The notes below the pieces were generated by a model. That model was not told the origin of the DNA and did no database searches. It saw nothing but the letters and a program-made list of their open reading frames with translations. This document shows, piece by piece, positions 20,722-29,351 of a stretch of DNA of 64,000 nt; positions within the stretch are counted from its first letter, which is position 1, and every line of letters begins with the position of its first letter. Source of the DNA: Phycisphaerales bacterium (GTDB lineage: Bacteria; Planctomycetota; Phycisphaerae; Phycisphaerales; UBA1924); assembly GCA_029260265.1 (NCBI GenBank), contig JAJDDO010000024.1, positions 1,055,458 through 1,119,457 on the forward strand, read 5' to 3'. Made by a program: the position numbers and the translations under genes.

Positions 20722-21600
20722 ATGGCTGCCAAGATCATTGATGGACGGGCTCTGGCGGAGGCATTCCGCTCGGCGACCGCTGAGCGGGCGGCGGCACTGC
20801 GTGCAGCGGGAAACCCGGCCAAGCTCGATGCGATTCTGGTTGAATCCGGGGACAACGGCGCACGGGTCTACGCAGAGAATCAGCATAAAACCTGTGAAAA
20901 GCTCGGGATCAGGTATGAGCTGCACACGCTCGCGATGGGCTCGGATGAATCTGCGATCGCAGCCAAAATCCACGAGCTGAATATGGACCCATCCGTCCAC
21001 GCGATCATGATGCATATGCCTCTGCCCGATGAGGTCGACGCGTACCGGATGCAGAGCATGATCGATCCGGACAAAGATGTCGAAGGCGTGCACCCGGCCA
21101 ATATCGGCAATGTGGTCTATGGGCGATCGATGCGAGCGCCGTGTACAGCCTTGGCGACGCTGAAACTGATCGAATCCACCGGCGAGGATATCAAGGGCAA
21201 GCGGTGCGTGGTGGTCGGGGCGTCGGCGGTGGTCGGGCGACCGATCGCGGTGCTGCTGATGCAGCGTGAAGCGACGGTGGTGAGCTGCAACAAGCTTACC
21301 TGGGGGCTTGATCGGTTGTGCAGGAGCGCGGATATTTTGATCCCCGCCGCCGGGGTCGCTGGGCTGATCACCCCCGATATGATTAAGCCCGGCGCGCTCG
21401 TCGTCGATGTCGGTGTCAACCGTGTGAAGGGTGCGGATGGAAAATCCGTGACCGTTGGCGATGTATGCTCTGAGGGTGCTGCCAAGGTTGCCGGGTGGAT
21501 GAGCCCGGTTCCGGGAGGGGTTGGGCCGATGACGGTGGCGGTCTTGCTGCACAATGTGGTGGATCTTGCCCAGAATTCGGGTGCGGGATGCAACCTCTGA
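20722..21600 (+). CDS. folD: Methylenetetrahydrofolate dehydrogenase / methenyl-THF cyclohydrolase
   Basis: FolD converts methylene-THF to formyl-THF with NADP and supplies one-carbon units for purines and initiator tRNA. The 292 residues show YAENQHKTCEKLGI (active-site Tyr and Lys), PLPDEVD, DPDKDVEGVHPANIG, PCTALATLKLIE, the Rossmann GASAVVGRPIAVLL and VVDVGVNRV near the end, with PGGVGPMTVAVLL closing. The start at 20722 matches family starts; the frame is open far upstream, but there it overlaps ligA. It belongs functionally with metF in this window. Confidence 0.95.
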   Translation: MAAKIIDGRALAEAFRSATAERAAALRAAGNPAKLDAILVESGDNGARVYAENQHKTCEKLGIRYELHTLAMGSDESAIAAKIHELNMDPSVHAIMMHMPLPDEVDAYRMQSMIDPDKDVEGVHPANIGNVVYGRSMRAPCTALATLKLIESTGEDIKGKRCVVVGASAVVGRPIAVLLMQREATVVSCNKLTWGLDRLCRSADILIPAAGVAGLITPDMIKPGALVVDVGVNRVKGADGKSVTVGDVCSEGAAKVAGWMSPVPGGVGPMTVAVLLHNVVDLAQNSGAGCNL

Positions 21601-21667
21601 GTGTGTGTCGCGTTGAGATATAAGGTGAGAATCAGGGTTTCGGATTGACTCTGCGGAGGATTGACCA

Positions 21668-21976
21668 TTGAATCAGGACATGCAGACACTCGCTTTTCTA
21701 CCGAACCTGGGTTGGCCCGAGATGCTCATCATCGGGGTGGTCATGCTTTTGCTCTTTGGGCGTCGATTGCCCGAGGTCGGCAAGAGCCTTGGTGAGGGGA
21801 TTGTGTCTTTCAAGCGTGGGCTCAAGGACATCGGCGATGGGATCGACGCGGAGGCCTCCAAGCCTGCGAAGTTTGATTCCGCCCGCCCGCCTCTGACCGA
21901 GGGCGTTGATAAGCGGGTCGCACAGACCGAGCCGGTATCTGAGCCGATGAAGGAAGAGTACAACAAGAGCGAATGA
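21668..21976 (+). CDS. tatA: Sec-independent protein translocase TatA/TatE-type subunit
   Basis: The 102-residue protein has a short N-terminal tail, one membrane helix (LGWPEMLIIGVVMLLLFG), the family hinge FGRRLPEVGKSLGEG and an amphipathic helix (IVSFKRGLKDIGDGI), then a charged tail. TatA forms the variable pore of the twin-arginine pathway that exports folded proteins. The TTG at 21668 is chosen because GGAGGA (21655-21660) lies 7 bases upstream; the first ATG (21680) is 19 bases away. tatC is not in the window. Confidence 0.9.
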   Translation: MNQDMQTLAFLPNLGWPEMLIIGVVMLLLFGRRLPEVGKSLGEGIVSFKRGLKDIGDGIDAEASKPAKFDSARPPLTEGVDKRVAQTEPVSEPMKEEYNKSE

Positions 21977-22025
21977 GACCTGATGAAGGGAGCCAGGCTT
22001 CGGCACCAGAGTTTGGGTTTCGAGG

Positions 22026-22053
22026 TTGTTTTTCGGTGGAAATGGGCTACGAT
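22026..22053 (+). promoter_or_regulatory. Promoter of tRNA-Met
   Basis: TTGTTT (22026-22031), a 16-base spacer and TACGAT (22048-22053) lie 13 bases before the tRNA. Confidence 0.45.
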
Positions 22054-22066
22054 CCATCCACCTTTT

Positions 22067-22140
22067 GGCGAGGTAGCTCAGCTGGCTAGAGCGTAGGATT
22101 CATAACCCTAAGGTCGAGAGTTCAAGTCTCTCTCTCGCCA
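22067..22140 (+). tRNA. tRNA with CAT anticodon (elongator Met, or Ile2)
   Basis: This is a 74-base cloverleaf. Acceptor GGCGAGG pairs with TCTCGCC with one G-U and discriminator A. The anticodon loop TTCATAA gives CAT. The T arm GAGAG-TTCAAGT-CTCTC is perfect. It lacks the C1-A72 mismatch and triple G-C stem of an initiator. The stem TAGGA/CCCTA leaves an A-C opposition next to the loop. A lysidine-modified Ile2 cannot be excluded. CCA is not encoded. Confidence 0.93.
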
Positions 22141-22343
22141 TTTCATCCGCCGGTGCGGGTCATTCGACCGCTGCGGGTACAGTTCCAGAACCAACTCATG
22201 CCCTGATCGCCCTTGTGGGCACCGTGATGGCGGATGCTTGGCGGGTTTGAATTGCCGATATAGTTCGTTCAATCAGAATTTTGATGCAATTTCTGGTATT
22301 CTTGGTCGTTGTGGTGGTAGAAAATCACTTGGAGGTCTTTGAA

Positions 22344-23291
22344 ATGCAGAATCGCGTGATCGCAATCGGGGTGTTGGTTCTTGGAGCGTCTGCTCTCGGA
22401 GCCGGGGTCATTCTTTTGAACAGTGACCATGACAGGGTTGATCCTCAGGATGCTCAGGCACTGGACCAGAGTGCGCCGCAGCAGATGGTCGCTTCTGCAC
22501 AGGGGTCTGGAATTGATATCCCCGAGGCTCTGCCGGAAAGCGTTGAGGTGCCTGAGAATGTTCGGGGCAACGGACGGCGGGGCGATCGTGGAGATGGGTT
22601 CTCAAGGATTGAAGATCGGATTAAAGAGTTTGACCTTGACGGCGACGGGATTCTTTCCGCCGACGAACGCAGAGCGATGCGTGAGAAAATGCGCGCCGAT
22701 TTCATGGCACGCATGGACCTCGATGGTGATGGAAAGCTGAGCCTGGAGGAACGGGTGATCGCCCAACGCGAGCGGATGCTCGGATCAGATCGCGGGCAAC
22801 GCCGTGCGATGCAGTTCGACGCGGATGGCGACGGGATACTGTCGGAAGCGGAAGTCGCTGCGCTTGACGCTTCGATTGCCGAACGCGAGCAGGAACGCAT
22901 CGATCGTGATCTTGAACGATACGACGCGGACGGCGACGGGGTGCTCTCTGAAGCTGAGCAGAACACACAGAGGCAGGAGCGTGAACAGCAGCAGGAACAG
23001 AGGATTCAGCAGTTCACCCAGGGCTTTGATGAGGACGGCGATGGGGAGCTCAATGAGGATGAGCGGGTCAACGCATTCGCGACCATGCGCGATCAGCGGG
23101 ATCTGGATCAGTTCCTTTCACGATACGATACCGACAAAGATCGCGAGATTGATGCCGACGAGTACCAGCAGTTCCTCAATGCCTATGCCAGCAAGGAAAA
23201 CTTCGCCGATGTCACCAGAGATGGAACAGTCGACGCGGAGGATGTCATGGCATTCCGTGATTACAACGCTCGGGTGAACTCAAATCCATGA
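22344..23291 (+). CDS. Secreted EF-hand calcium-binding protein with seven loops
   Basis: Residues 1-24 are a signal peptide or anchor (VIAIGVLVLGASALGAGVILL). After an acidic, low-complexity linker, about residues 92-310 hold seven EF-hand-like loops: five close to consensus (DLDGDGILSADE, DLDGDGKLSLEE, DADGDGILSEAE, DADGDGVLSEAE, DEDGDGELNEDE), then DTDKDREIDADE and a shortened TRDGTVDAED. The helices between are rich in Arg, Glu and Gln. It probably binds several calcium ions outside the cytoplasm. GGAGG at 22331-22335 lies 8 bases before the ATG at 22344, which decides the start. It is just upstream of the two-partner secretion operon, but a link is only positional. Confidence 0.75.
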   Translation: MQNRVIAIGVLVLGASALGAGVILLNSDHDRVDPQDAQALDQSAPQQMVASAQGSGIDIPEALPESVEVPENVRGNGRRGDRGDGFSRIEDRIKEFDLDGDGILSADERRAMREKMRADFMARMDLDGDGKLSLEERVIAQRERMLGSDRGQRRAMQFDADGDGILSEAEVAALDASIAEREQERIDRDLERYDADGDGVLSEAEQNTQRQEREQQQEQRIQQFTQGFDEDGDGELNEDERVNAFATMRDQRDLDQFLSRYDTDKDREIDADEYQQFLNAYASKENFADVTRDGTVDAEDVMAFRDYNARVNSNP

Positions 23292-23318
23292 GTGGATGCA
23301 TCGGGTCGGCTTGCTGAG

Positions 23319-23654
23319 TTACTCTGAGCCGAGCGCGAACGAGCTTTGTGAACTCTCGAAGTAACCACCCGCGTGAGCGCATTGCCACGCGAGCCAATCG
23401 CCGGCGATGAGTGATGGGCCGGGGGCAGCGGATGCTTGTGCGCTTTGAGTGGTGATCTCGGGCCACCAATCGAGCCACAACTCGCTGAGTTCGGTTGATG
23501 CAATCTCGCTTGGAACAGGGTGCACGAGTTCTGGGATCACTGCTTGGCGTTGCTGAATGGATCTGCATCCGAGCGGCGCGGCGCAGAGAGTAATGAGGGC
23601 AAGAACGGTGACAGTGCGGCGAGCGAATCGTGGTGCGGTGGTGCGTGTGTGCAT
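23319..23654 (-). CDS. Small hypothetical lipoprotein
   Basis: The 111-residue protein has an Arg-rich n-region, a hydrophobic stretch (VTVLALITLCAAP) and a lipobox-like PLGC with Cys near residue 33. The mature part is short and Trp-rich (LWLDWWPEI, DWLAWQCAH), with no domain I recognise. It is convergent with the EF-hand gene and divergent from tpsB. The start at 23654 is chosen for the signal peptide, although the frame continues to 23702. It could be a small envelope factor of the secretion locus, but nothing beyond position supports that. Confidence 0.5.
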   Translation of the reverse strand: MHTRTTAPRFARRTVTVLALITLCAAPLGCRSIQQRQAVIPELVHPVPSEIASTELSELWLDWWPEITTQSAQASAAPGPSLIAGDWLAWQCAHAGGYFESSQSSFALGSE

Positions 23655-23802
23655 AATCCAGATTTCGGCATGATTTCTATGGATGGCAACAAGCGAGTCC
23701 ATTCAGCGCAAGGAATGGTCCAATCACGCGGATTGGGCCGAAAATCATCTGAAAAACGCGGTTTTCGGACCAGATCTGTTCGGGTTTGGGGCGTCTTTGT
23801 GG

Positions 23803-23808
23803 TATGAT
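23803..23808 (+). promoter_or_regulatory. Possible -10 box for the tpsBA operon
   Basis: TATGAT matches the consensus in five of six bases and would give a leader of about 40 bases before the TTG start at 23857. No good -35 box is visible at the right distance, so an activator or another sigma factor would be needed. Confidence 0.3.
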
Positions 23809-23856
23809 TTGCAGGGAGCGATTCGTCCGTGCTTGAGTCACGCGGGAGGTTCTTTG

Positions 23857-25803
23857 TTGCTCAAACTTGAAGATGTGTGTTTGTATCCACGCCGAGCGTT
23901 GATGATGCTCATCATTTGCTCACTTGTTTGCTGTGTACCCGCTCGGGGTCAAGCAGATGTGCCCGAGGCGCCTCGACCAATCCAGCCAGAGTTTGAACGC
24001 GACGGATACGCGTATCCGGTCAGCGGGCTCGTTTTTCGATATGTGTTCCCGCACCCGGATCTACCTGATGCAGACAGCCTCGGTGCGGTTGTGGTGCCAT
24101 TGACACCAACCAGCGATGGGTACATCGCGGTGGTCGAGGGGGCGGAGATCCAGCTGATTCGGCTTGGTGATCTCGGGGCCGACGGGGCGGTGATGATTTA
24201 TGGTTCTGCGTTGGCTGCGATAAATCAGGGCGTTCGAGATTATCTCGAATCAGCAATCGGGCTCATCGGGCATCTTGTGACCCCTGATGCTGCGGAGGTT
24301 GCGTACCAGTCAACGCGAGAGGACCTTCGAGGTCATGATCAACGCACGCTGAGTGTGCTGGTCTGGCGTGCTGTGGTCGGCGAGGTGCGTAGTGTCGCGC
24401 ACGGCGATCGGATCGCAGAAGACGAATCCAGCGCAGAGAGCAATATCAATCATCCAAGCCACCAAAGGCTCCGCGATCGAGTTGAGGTTTCGCGGGGCGA
24501 TCTGCTGACCCGCGAATCGCTCGACGATGAGATCCATCGGTTGAACCGTCATCCGGGGCGTCGTGCAGATGTGACGGTCGCGCCGACTCAGAAACCCGGA
24601 GAGGTGCTGGTGGATTTTCTGATCACCGAGCCGCGTCCTTGGACCGTGTTCGCACAGATCAGCAACACCGGGACCGGTTCAACGGATGTCTGGCGTGAGC
24701 GATTTGGGTACATAAATCGACAGCTGACCGGGCGCGATGATATCTTGCAGTTTGATTACATCACCGCGGGGTTTGATGAATCGCATACATTGCTCGGGTC
24801 GTACTCGTTTGATCTCGGCTCGAAGGCACGGGCCAAGGTCTTTGGGCGGTGGAACGAATACACGGCCCGTGATGTTGGGCTCGGGTTTGAAAACTTCGCG
24901 GGTGAGGGGTACGAGTTTGGTGCCGAGGTCGCGGTGAATGTGTACCAGGACGGCCCGAAGTTTATCGATCTTGTTGGCGGGGCGAGGTTCGAGCATATTG
25001 ATGTGCAGAATCAAGTGTTCCTGATCAGCGGACGCGAGAGTTTCTTCCTGCCCTACGGCGGTGTGCGTTACGAAAAGCACACGCCTGTGCATAATGCGTT
25101 TGGCGAGTTGATCATCGAAACCAACTGGGCATCAGTCGCCGGGACAAACGCTTCGGGGGTGCAACGGCTTGGGCGGTTCGGGGTCGATGATGATTTTACG
25201 ACCCTGCGAGGGCAGCTCACGCATTCGTTTTTTCTTGAGCCGATTTTGGATCCGCATGGTTTTCGAGGGGACTATGGCGAAGGACGGATGGCGCTTGCCC
25301 ATGAGGTGTTTGTGTCTGTTCGTGGGCAATACTCGTTCGATGGACGGCTCGTGCCCAACTATGAGTTTGTCGCGGGCGGATTCCACACCGTTCGTGGGTT
25401 CCCCGAATCGTCAACCGTTGGCGACGACGCGTTGATCGGCACGCTCGAGTATCGGTATCATTTGGGTCGGGCAACACGCGTGGGCGACGCGGATGATCAG
25501 GGGGCCAATGTCTTTGGCCGCCCCTTCCAGAGTGTGCGAACCCGCCCGTACGGAACCGCGGATTGGGATGTGATCCTTCGTGGGTTCTTCGACTTTGGGT
25601 TTATCAATGTCAACGATGCGCCGTTCTTTGAACGCGATGAATCACTCGCCGGTGTCGGCGTTGGGGTCGAAGCAAGGCTTCGGCGGAACCTGACCGTGCG
25701 TCTTGACTATGGGGTCGCGATGACGGATATCGGGCAGGGCGCCGGGCAGACAACGAGCAGTGGAGATGGACGGCTTCATTTCTCAGCGACAATTGTTTAT
25801 TAG
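23857..25803 (+). CDS. TpsB: outer-membrane transporter of two-partner secretion (ShlB/FhaC/HecB family)
   Basis: TpsB proteins are Omp85-type barrels that export one TpsA partner. This protein has a signal peptide (LMMLIICSLVCCVPARG), a POTRA-like region ending near residue 258 (SRGDLLTRESLDDEIHRLNRHPGRRADVTVAP.....VLVDFLITE) and a barrel of alternating strands. It has the conserved lid-loop motif as HTVRGFPES (about residue 512) and a C-terminal aromatic end (ATIVY). The TTG start at 23857 is preferred because GGGAGG (23844-23849) lies 7 bases upstream; an earlier frame opening at 23683 would overlap the lipoprotein gene. The substrate gene follows after 20 bases. Confidence 0.8.
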   Translation: MLKLEDVCLYPRRALMMLIICSLVCCVPARGQADVPEAPRPIQPEFERDGYAYPVSGLVFRYVFPHPDLPDADSLGAVVVPLTPTSDGYIAVVEGAEIQLIRLGDLGADGAVMIYGSALAAINQGVRDYLESAIGLIGHLVTPDAAEVAYQSTREDLRGHDQRTLSVLVWRAVVGEVRSVAHGDRIAEDESSAESNINHPSHQRLRDRVEVSRGDLLTRESLDDEIHRLNRHPGRRADVTVAPTQKPGEVLVDFLITEPRPWTVFAQISNTGTGSTDVWRERFGYINRQLTGRDDILQFDYITAGFDESHTLLGSYSFDLGSKARAKVFGRWNEYTARDVGLGFENFAGEGYEFGAEVAVNVYQDGPKFIDLVGGARFEHIDVQNQVFLISGRESFFLPYGGVRYEKHTPVHNAFGELIIETNWASVAGTNASGVQRLGRFGVDDDFTTLRGQLTHSFFLEPILDPHGFRGDYGEGRMALAHEVFVSVRGQYSFDGRLVPNYEFVAGGFHTVRGFPESSTVGDDALIGTLEYRYHLGRATRVGDADDQGANVFGRPFQSVRTRPYGTADWDVILRGFFDFGFINVNDAPFFERDESLAGVGVGVEARLRRNLTVRLDYGVAMTDIGQGAGQTTSSGDGRLHFSATIVY

Positions 25804-25823
25804 CAATCGCAAAGGAGCAGAGC

Positions 25824-28595
25824 ATGAGACAAGAAATGACTCGGACGACTCGGTGGGGATTCTCCGGATTTGCCGCCAGGTGCTTTGTGGCATGCGGGCT
25901 CGCTGTTGGAGTTGCGGCTGCAAACCCTGGCCAGGATGATGTGGACAGCACGCAGGGCGATGTCCAGTTCATCTGGGAGGACGGGTACCTCACAATCATC
26001 GCGGCTGATGGATCAATCATCGATTGGTTCAACTTCGATATCGGCGAGGGGGAGACGGTTGAGTTCATGATGCCCGGCGTGGACGGGCGTGTTCTGAACC
26101 GGATTCTGAGCGGGGTGCCGACCGAGATCATGGGAGATCTACTCTCCAACGGGCGGGTGTACATCGCCAATCCGTCTGGTGTGATCTTCGGGAACAATGC
26201 GGTGGTTGATGTCGGGGCGTTGTATGCTGCTGCGGGGAATATTTCGAACGATGATTTCGTCGCGGGGATCAATCGATTCACAGACGCACGCGGTGTGGTC
26301 GAGAATCGCGGGTTGCTTCGGGGCGATCTGATCTCATTGATCGGCGGGCGTGTGGCCAATCACGGGACTATTTCTGCGCCGCTCGGAACGGTCATCCTCG
26401 CAGCGGGTGAAGAGGTTCTCATTGGCGAGCATCTCGGTCATATCTATGTACAGATCGTGAAGCCGAGCGATCTTGAACAGAGCGGAGAGTTCGCTTCAAT
26501 CGGAGCCGATGGCCTGGACCTTGCTGCGGGCGATGTCTTTTCGATCGCTGCGTGGAACACGGGGGCGATTGAGGGCGGGAATGTGCAGATGGTTGCCGGC
26601 TCGGGCACGACGCGCGTTTCTGGATCAATCAACGCTTCAATGGGCGATGTCGGCGGTGAGGTGAGCTTGATCGGTGATGAGGTCCAAATCATCGGGGCGT
26701 CGATCAATGCGACCGGCGAAGCCGGCGGCGGGCGGCTGCTCGTGCAGGGAGATCAAATCCGAATAGATAGCACACAAGCGGGTGACCAAACAAGGGGCGA
26801 GGGAATTGTCGCCGGCGAGATTGAGATCGTCTCCACGGGTGAAGGTGCCATATCGCTCGGGGCGGATCTGCTGGCGACCGATGGGTCGGTGACGCTTGAT
26901 GGTGATGTCGAGTTGATTGATGATGTCGCGATCGTGTCGTTGGGCGATGACGCAATGATTGATGTGATCGGTTCGATTGATTCAACCGATAGCGCCTTCC
27001 ATAGCCTGTCGCTCAGCGCTGAGGGTGGGATGGTGAACCTGCATGGTCCGATCGGGACAGGCCCCGGCGATTCAAGGGTCGGCTCGCTTGAAGTGCGGGC
27101 GGACTTGGCTCGGGTTGGGTCGGATGTGTTTGTCCGCGATGCGATGAGTTTCTTTACGCCGGTTGCCGTGTTTGGTGATTCGGTGACCTTCCATGCCGGC
27201 GACGGGACCGCGTTGTTCGGAGATGACATTTACTCAGAGGTGATCGGTGCATCCAATGTTGCGTTTCTGTATGATGGCATCGCGTATGCGGGCGATGGAG
27301 AAGCAAGGACGCCGTTCAAGTTCCGTGGGAATATCGGAATCGGCCCGGTCGTCGGACCATTCGATGTTGTAGGCGGCGACTTTGGGACCATCAGATTTGG
27401 CGATGATCTCGGAGTACCGAGCAGTGCCGTCGCGTTTATGTTCGCCGACGGAGCGACGCCCGGGATGGGGCTGATGAGCGGGGCAGATTTTAATCTGGAC
27501 GCGCTGTTCCGTGTTGCAGCCCGTGACTCGATCCTGATGGGACGCGGGCAGAAGTTGTTGAGCTTTGGCTCGCTTTCCATGAGTGCCAAAGGCCCCGGCG
27601 AGACCCTGGTCGAGATCGGCGATGTCAATGTGCTCGGCAATCTGCTGGTGACCTCGCTCGGCTTTGAGGGTGGCGAGATCCATCTGCTCGGACGCGACGG
27701 GAGCCTCGTTGATTCGGTCGACTCGGAGGGGGATCGCATCAACGGGATCATCGACGAAGGGGCAGAGATCATCGTGATGGGCTCGCTGACCATGCTCGGT
27801 GATGTGTCGGTCGATGGCGGGGTTGTGCGCGTCGGCGCCGACAGTTTCCGAATCGCAAACAATGATGGTACCGGGAGCGTCGGGGATTTGGATATTGAAA
27901 TTTTCCCTGGCGGCGTATCGCTTGATCTCTTCCGAAGTGTGCTCGAGGGCGGGAGTGAGTTGTTCTATCCATACGACCTGTTCTTGCTTTCTGAGGATGA
28001 TCCGACGCCGGTGGCGGATCTGGCGACGAGCTTTGTGGATGATGACCGGATCGATGTCCGCGATGATCCTGCTCTCATTGCAGGGCTCGAAGTACTCGCC
28101 GAGTTGTCCATGAATCCGAGTGCGCCTTCAGTGTCGGTTCAGCATGATCTTCAGCGTGTTGGCGGGGCGCGATACGATAAAATGGATGCCGCAAGCTTTG
28201 GGGTGACCATTGATCGGTTGTCCCCTCGCTCGGTGCGTCGATTAGCAGGGGCGTATGTCGGGCTGCTCGGTCAAAGAGCCGAGGCGGAATCACCCGCACG
28301 GATTGAGACACCCCGGGTGAAGGAGAAACTTGCGTGGCTCTGGGTACAGACCCAGGCGGCGGGAGTCACCGATGCCGATGCATATGCTGTTGAGCATGAT
28401 GCGGCGGGGCATGAGATCCTTGGAAGGGTTCAAAAGGTGTTCGACGCGATCCGGATGCTCGAGTTGACTCCGCTTGAAATCGCACGCGCCGAGGTCCGGT
28501 TTGCTGACATTATCCGTCCGGCAATCATCCCGCGGGGCGGGTTTGATCTTCATTGGATCGGTGTCTCTGATGCGGAGACGATCGCTGGGCGTTGA
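25824..28595 (+). CDS. TpsA: filamentous-haemagglutinin-type secreted exoprotein
   Basis: The 923-residue protein begins with a signal peptide to about residue 33. The TPS domain follows: GDVQFIWEDGYLTIIAADGSIIDWFNFDIGEGETVEF, then the hallmark YIANPSGVIFGNNAVVDVGALYAAAG near residues 112-138, where classical TpsA proteins have NPNGI. A repetitive, glycine- and valine-rich beta-helix continues to about residue 700. The last 170 residues are different: helical and charged (SPRSVRRLAGAYVGLLG, EKLAWLWVQTQAA, ILGRVQKVFDAIRMLELTPLEIARAEVRF). AGGAG before the ATG fixes the start. It should be carried across the outer membrane by the upstream TpsB. Adhesin or another role is open. Confidence 0.8.
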   Translation: MRQEMTRTTRWGFSGFAARCFVACGLAVGVAAANPGQDDVDSTQGDVQFIWEDGYLTIIAADGSIIDWFNFDIGEGETVEFMMPGVDGRVLNRILSGVPTEIMGDLLSNGRVYIANPSGVIFGNNAVVDVGALYAAAGNISNDDFVAGINRFTDARGVVENRGLLRGDLISLIGGRVANHGTISAPLGTVILAAGEEVLIGEHLGHIYVQIVKPSDLEQSGEFASIGADGLDLAAGDVFSIAAWNTGAIEGGNVQMVAGSGTTRVSGSINASMGDVGGEVSLIGDEVQIIGASINATGEAGGGRLLVQGDQIRIDSTQAGDQTRGEGIVAGEIEIVSTGEGAISLGADLLATDGSVTLDGDVELIDDVAIVSLGDDAMIDVIGSIDSTDSAFHSLSLSAEGGMVNLHGPIGTGPGDSRVGSLEVRADLARVGSDVFVRDAMSFFTPVAVFGDSVTFHAGDGTALFGDDIYSEVIGASNVAFLYDGIAYAGDGEARTPFKFRGNIGIGPVVGPFDVVGGDFGTIRFGDDLGVPSSAVAFMFADGATPGMGLMSGADFNLDALFRVAARDSILMGRGQKLLSFGSLSMSAKGPGETLVEIGDVNVLGNLLVTSLGFEGGEIHLLGRDGSLVDSVDSEGDRINGIIDEGAEIIVMGSLTMLGDVSVDGGVVRVGADSFRIANNDGTGSVGDLDIEIFPGGVSLDLFRSVLEGGSELFYPYDLFLLSEDDPTPVADLATSFVDDDRIDVRDDPALIAGLEVLAELSMNPSAPSVSVQHDLQRVGGARYDKMDAASFGVTIDRLSPRSVRRLAGAYVGLLGQRAEAESPARIETPRVKEKLAWLWVQTQAAGVTDADAYAVEHDAAGHEILGRVQKVFDAIRMLELTPLEIARAEVRFADIIRPAIIPRGGFDLHWIGVSDAETIAGR

Positions 28596-28596
28596 G

Positions 28597-29322
28597 ATGA
28601 AACCCAGTGTGGATGCGGTGAAACTTGCGGGACAGCTGCGCCCAGGTGAGTTGGTGGGCAAGACGGTCGTCGTGATTGATGTGCTGCGTGCATCGACGAC
28701 CATTATCGCTGCTCTGGATGCGGGCGCTCTGGGCGTGATTGCCAAGCGTGATATCGAATCTGCTCGCCAATGCGCAGGGTCTATCGATAGGGCGTTGCTT
28801 GGGGGCGAGCGGTCGGCGGCACACATTGAAGGCTTTGATCTGGGGAACTCCCCGCTTGAGTACAGCCCGGCGGTTGTTGATGGACGGGTGATCGTGCTCT
28901 GCACCACCAACGGAACCAAGGCAGTCAAAATCGCCATGGAGGGCGAGTTGGTCATGATCGGAGCAATAACCAATCGTGCTGCGGTTGTTGATGAAGTCAT
29001 CGAAGCGGGGCGTGATATCATGCTAGTGTGCTCGGGGACCGATGGAGAAGTTTCCGAAGAAGACTGCTTCGCTGCAGGGTTAATCGCTGAGCTGCTTGAT
29101 GGATGGGGAACGCTCACCGAGCGGGCACGAGAGCTATCCATAAATGCTGGTACTGCGTTATGCGGTGCGGGAGATATCGAGAGCGTTCTATTTCGCACCT
29201 TTCATGGGCACAGGCTTCATCAACTCGGCCATGCATCTGATATCCATGCAGCTGCGAGAATGGATTCCTCGAAATGTGTTCCGATGCTCGATAAGGGTGG
29301 GATGCTGTCATTGATGCGCTAG
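28597..29322 (+). CDS. comB: 2-phosphosulfolactate phosphatase family protein
   Basis: ComB removes phosphate from 2-phosphosulfolactate in coenzyme M synthesis in archaea; in bacteria the family is widespread and the real substrate is often unknown. The 241 residues show the family signatures VVVIDVLRASTTIIAALDAGA, LLGGERSAAHIEGFDLGNSPLEY, VLCTTNGTKAV, a VCSGTDGEVSEEDCFAAGLI segment and a HGHRL.QLGHASDI end. No comA or comC is near. The start lies one base after the tpsA stop (TGAgATG), with no clear ribosome-binding site, which suggests translational coupling. An ATG at 28570 inside tpsA is the alternative. Confidence 0.8.
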   Translation: MKPSVDAVKLAGQLRPGELVGKTVVVIDVLRASTTIIAALDAGALGVIAKRDIESARQCAGSIDRALLGGERSAAHIEGFDLGNSPLEYSPAVVDGRVIVLCTTNGTKAVKIAMEGELVMIGAITNRAAVVDEVIEAGRDIMLVCSGTDGEVSEEDCFAAGLIAELLDGWGTLTERARELSINAGTALCGAGDIESVLFRTFHGHRLHQLGHASDIHAAARMDSSKCVPMLDKGGMLSLMR

Positions 29323-29351
29323 AATAGAGCGGTTTTCGAAAGGAGCGCACC

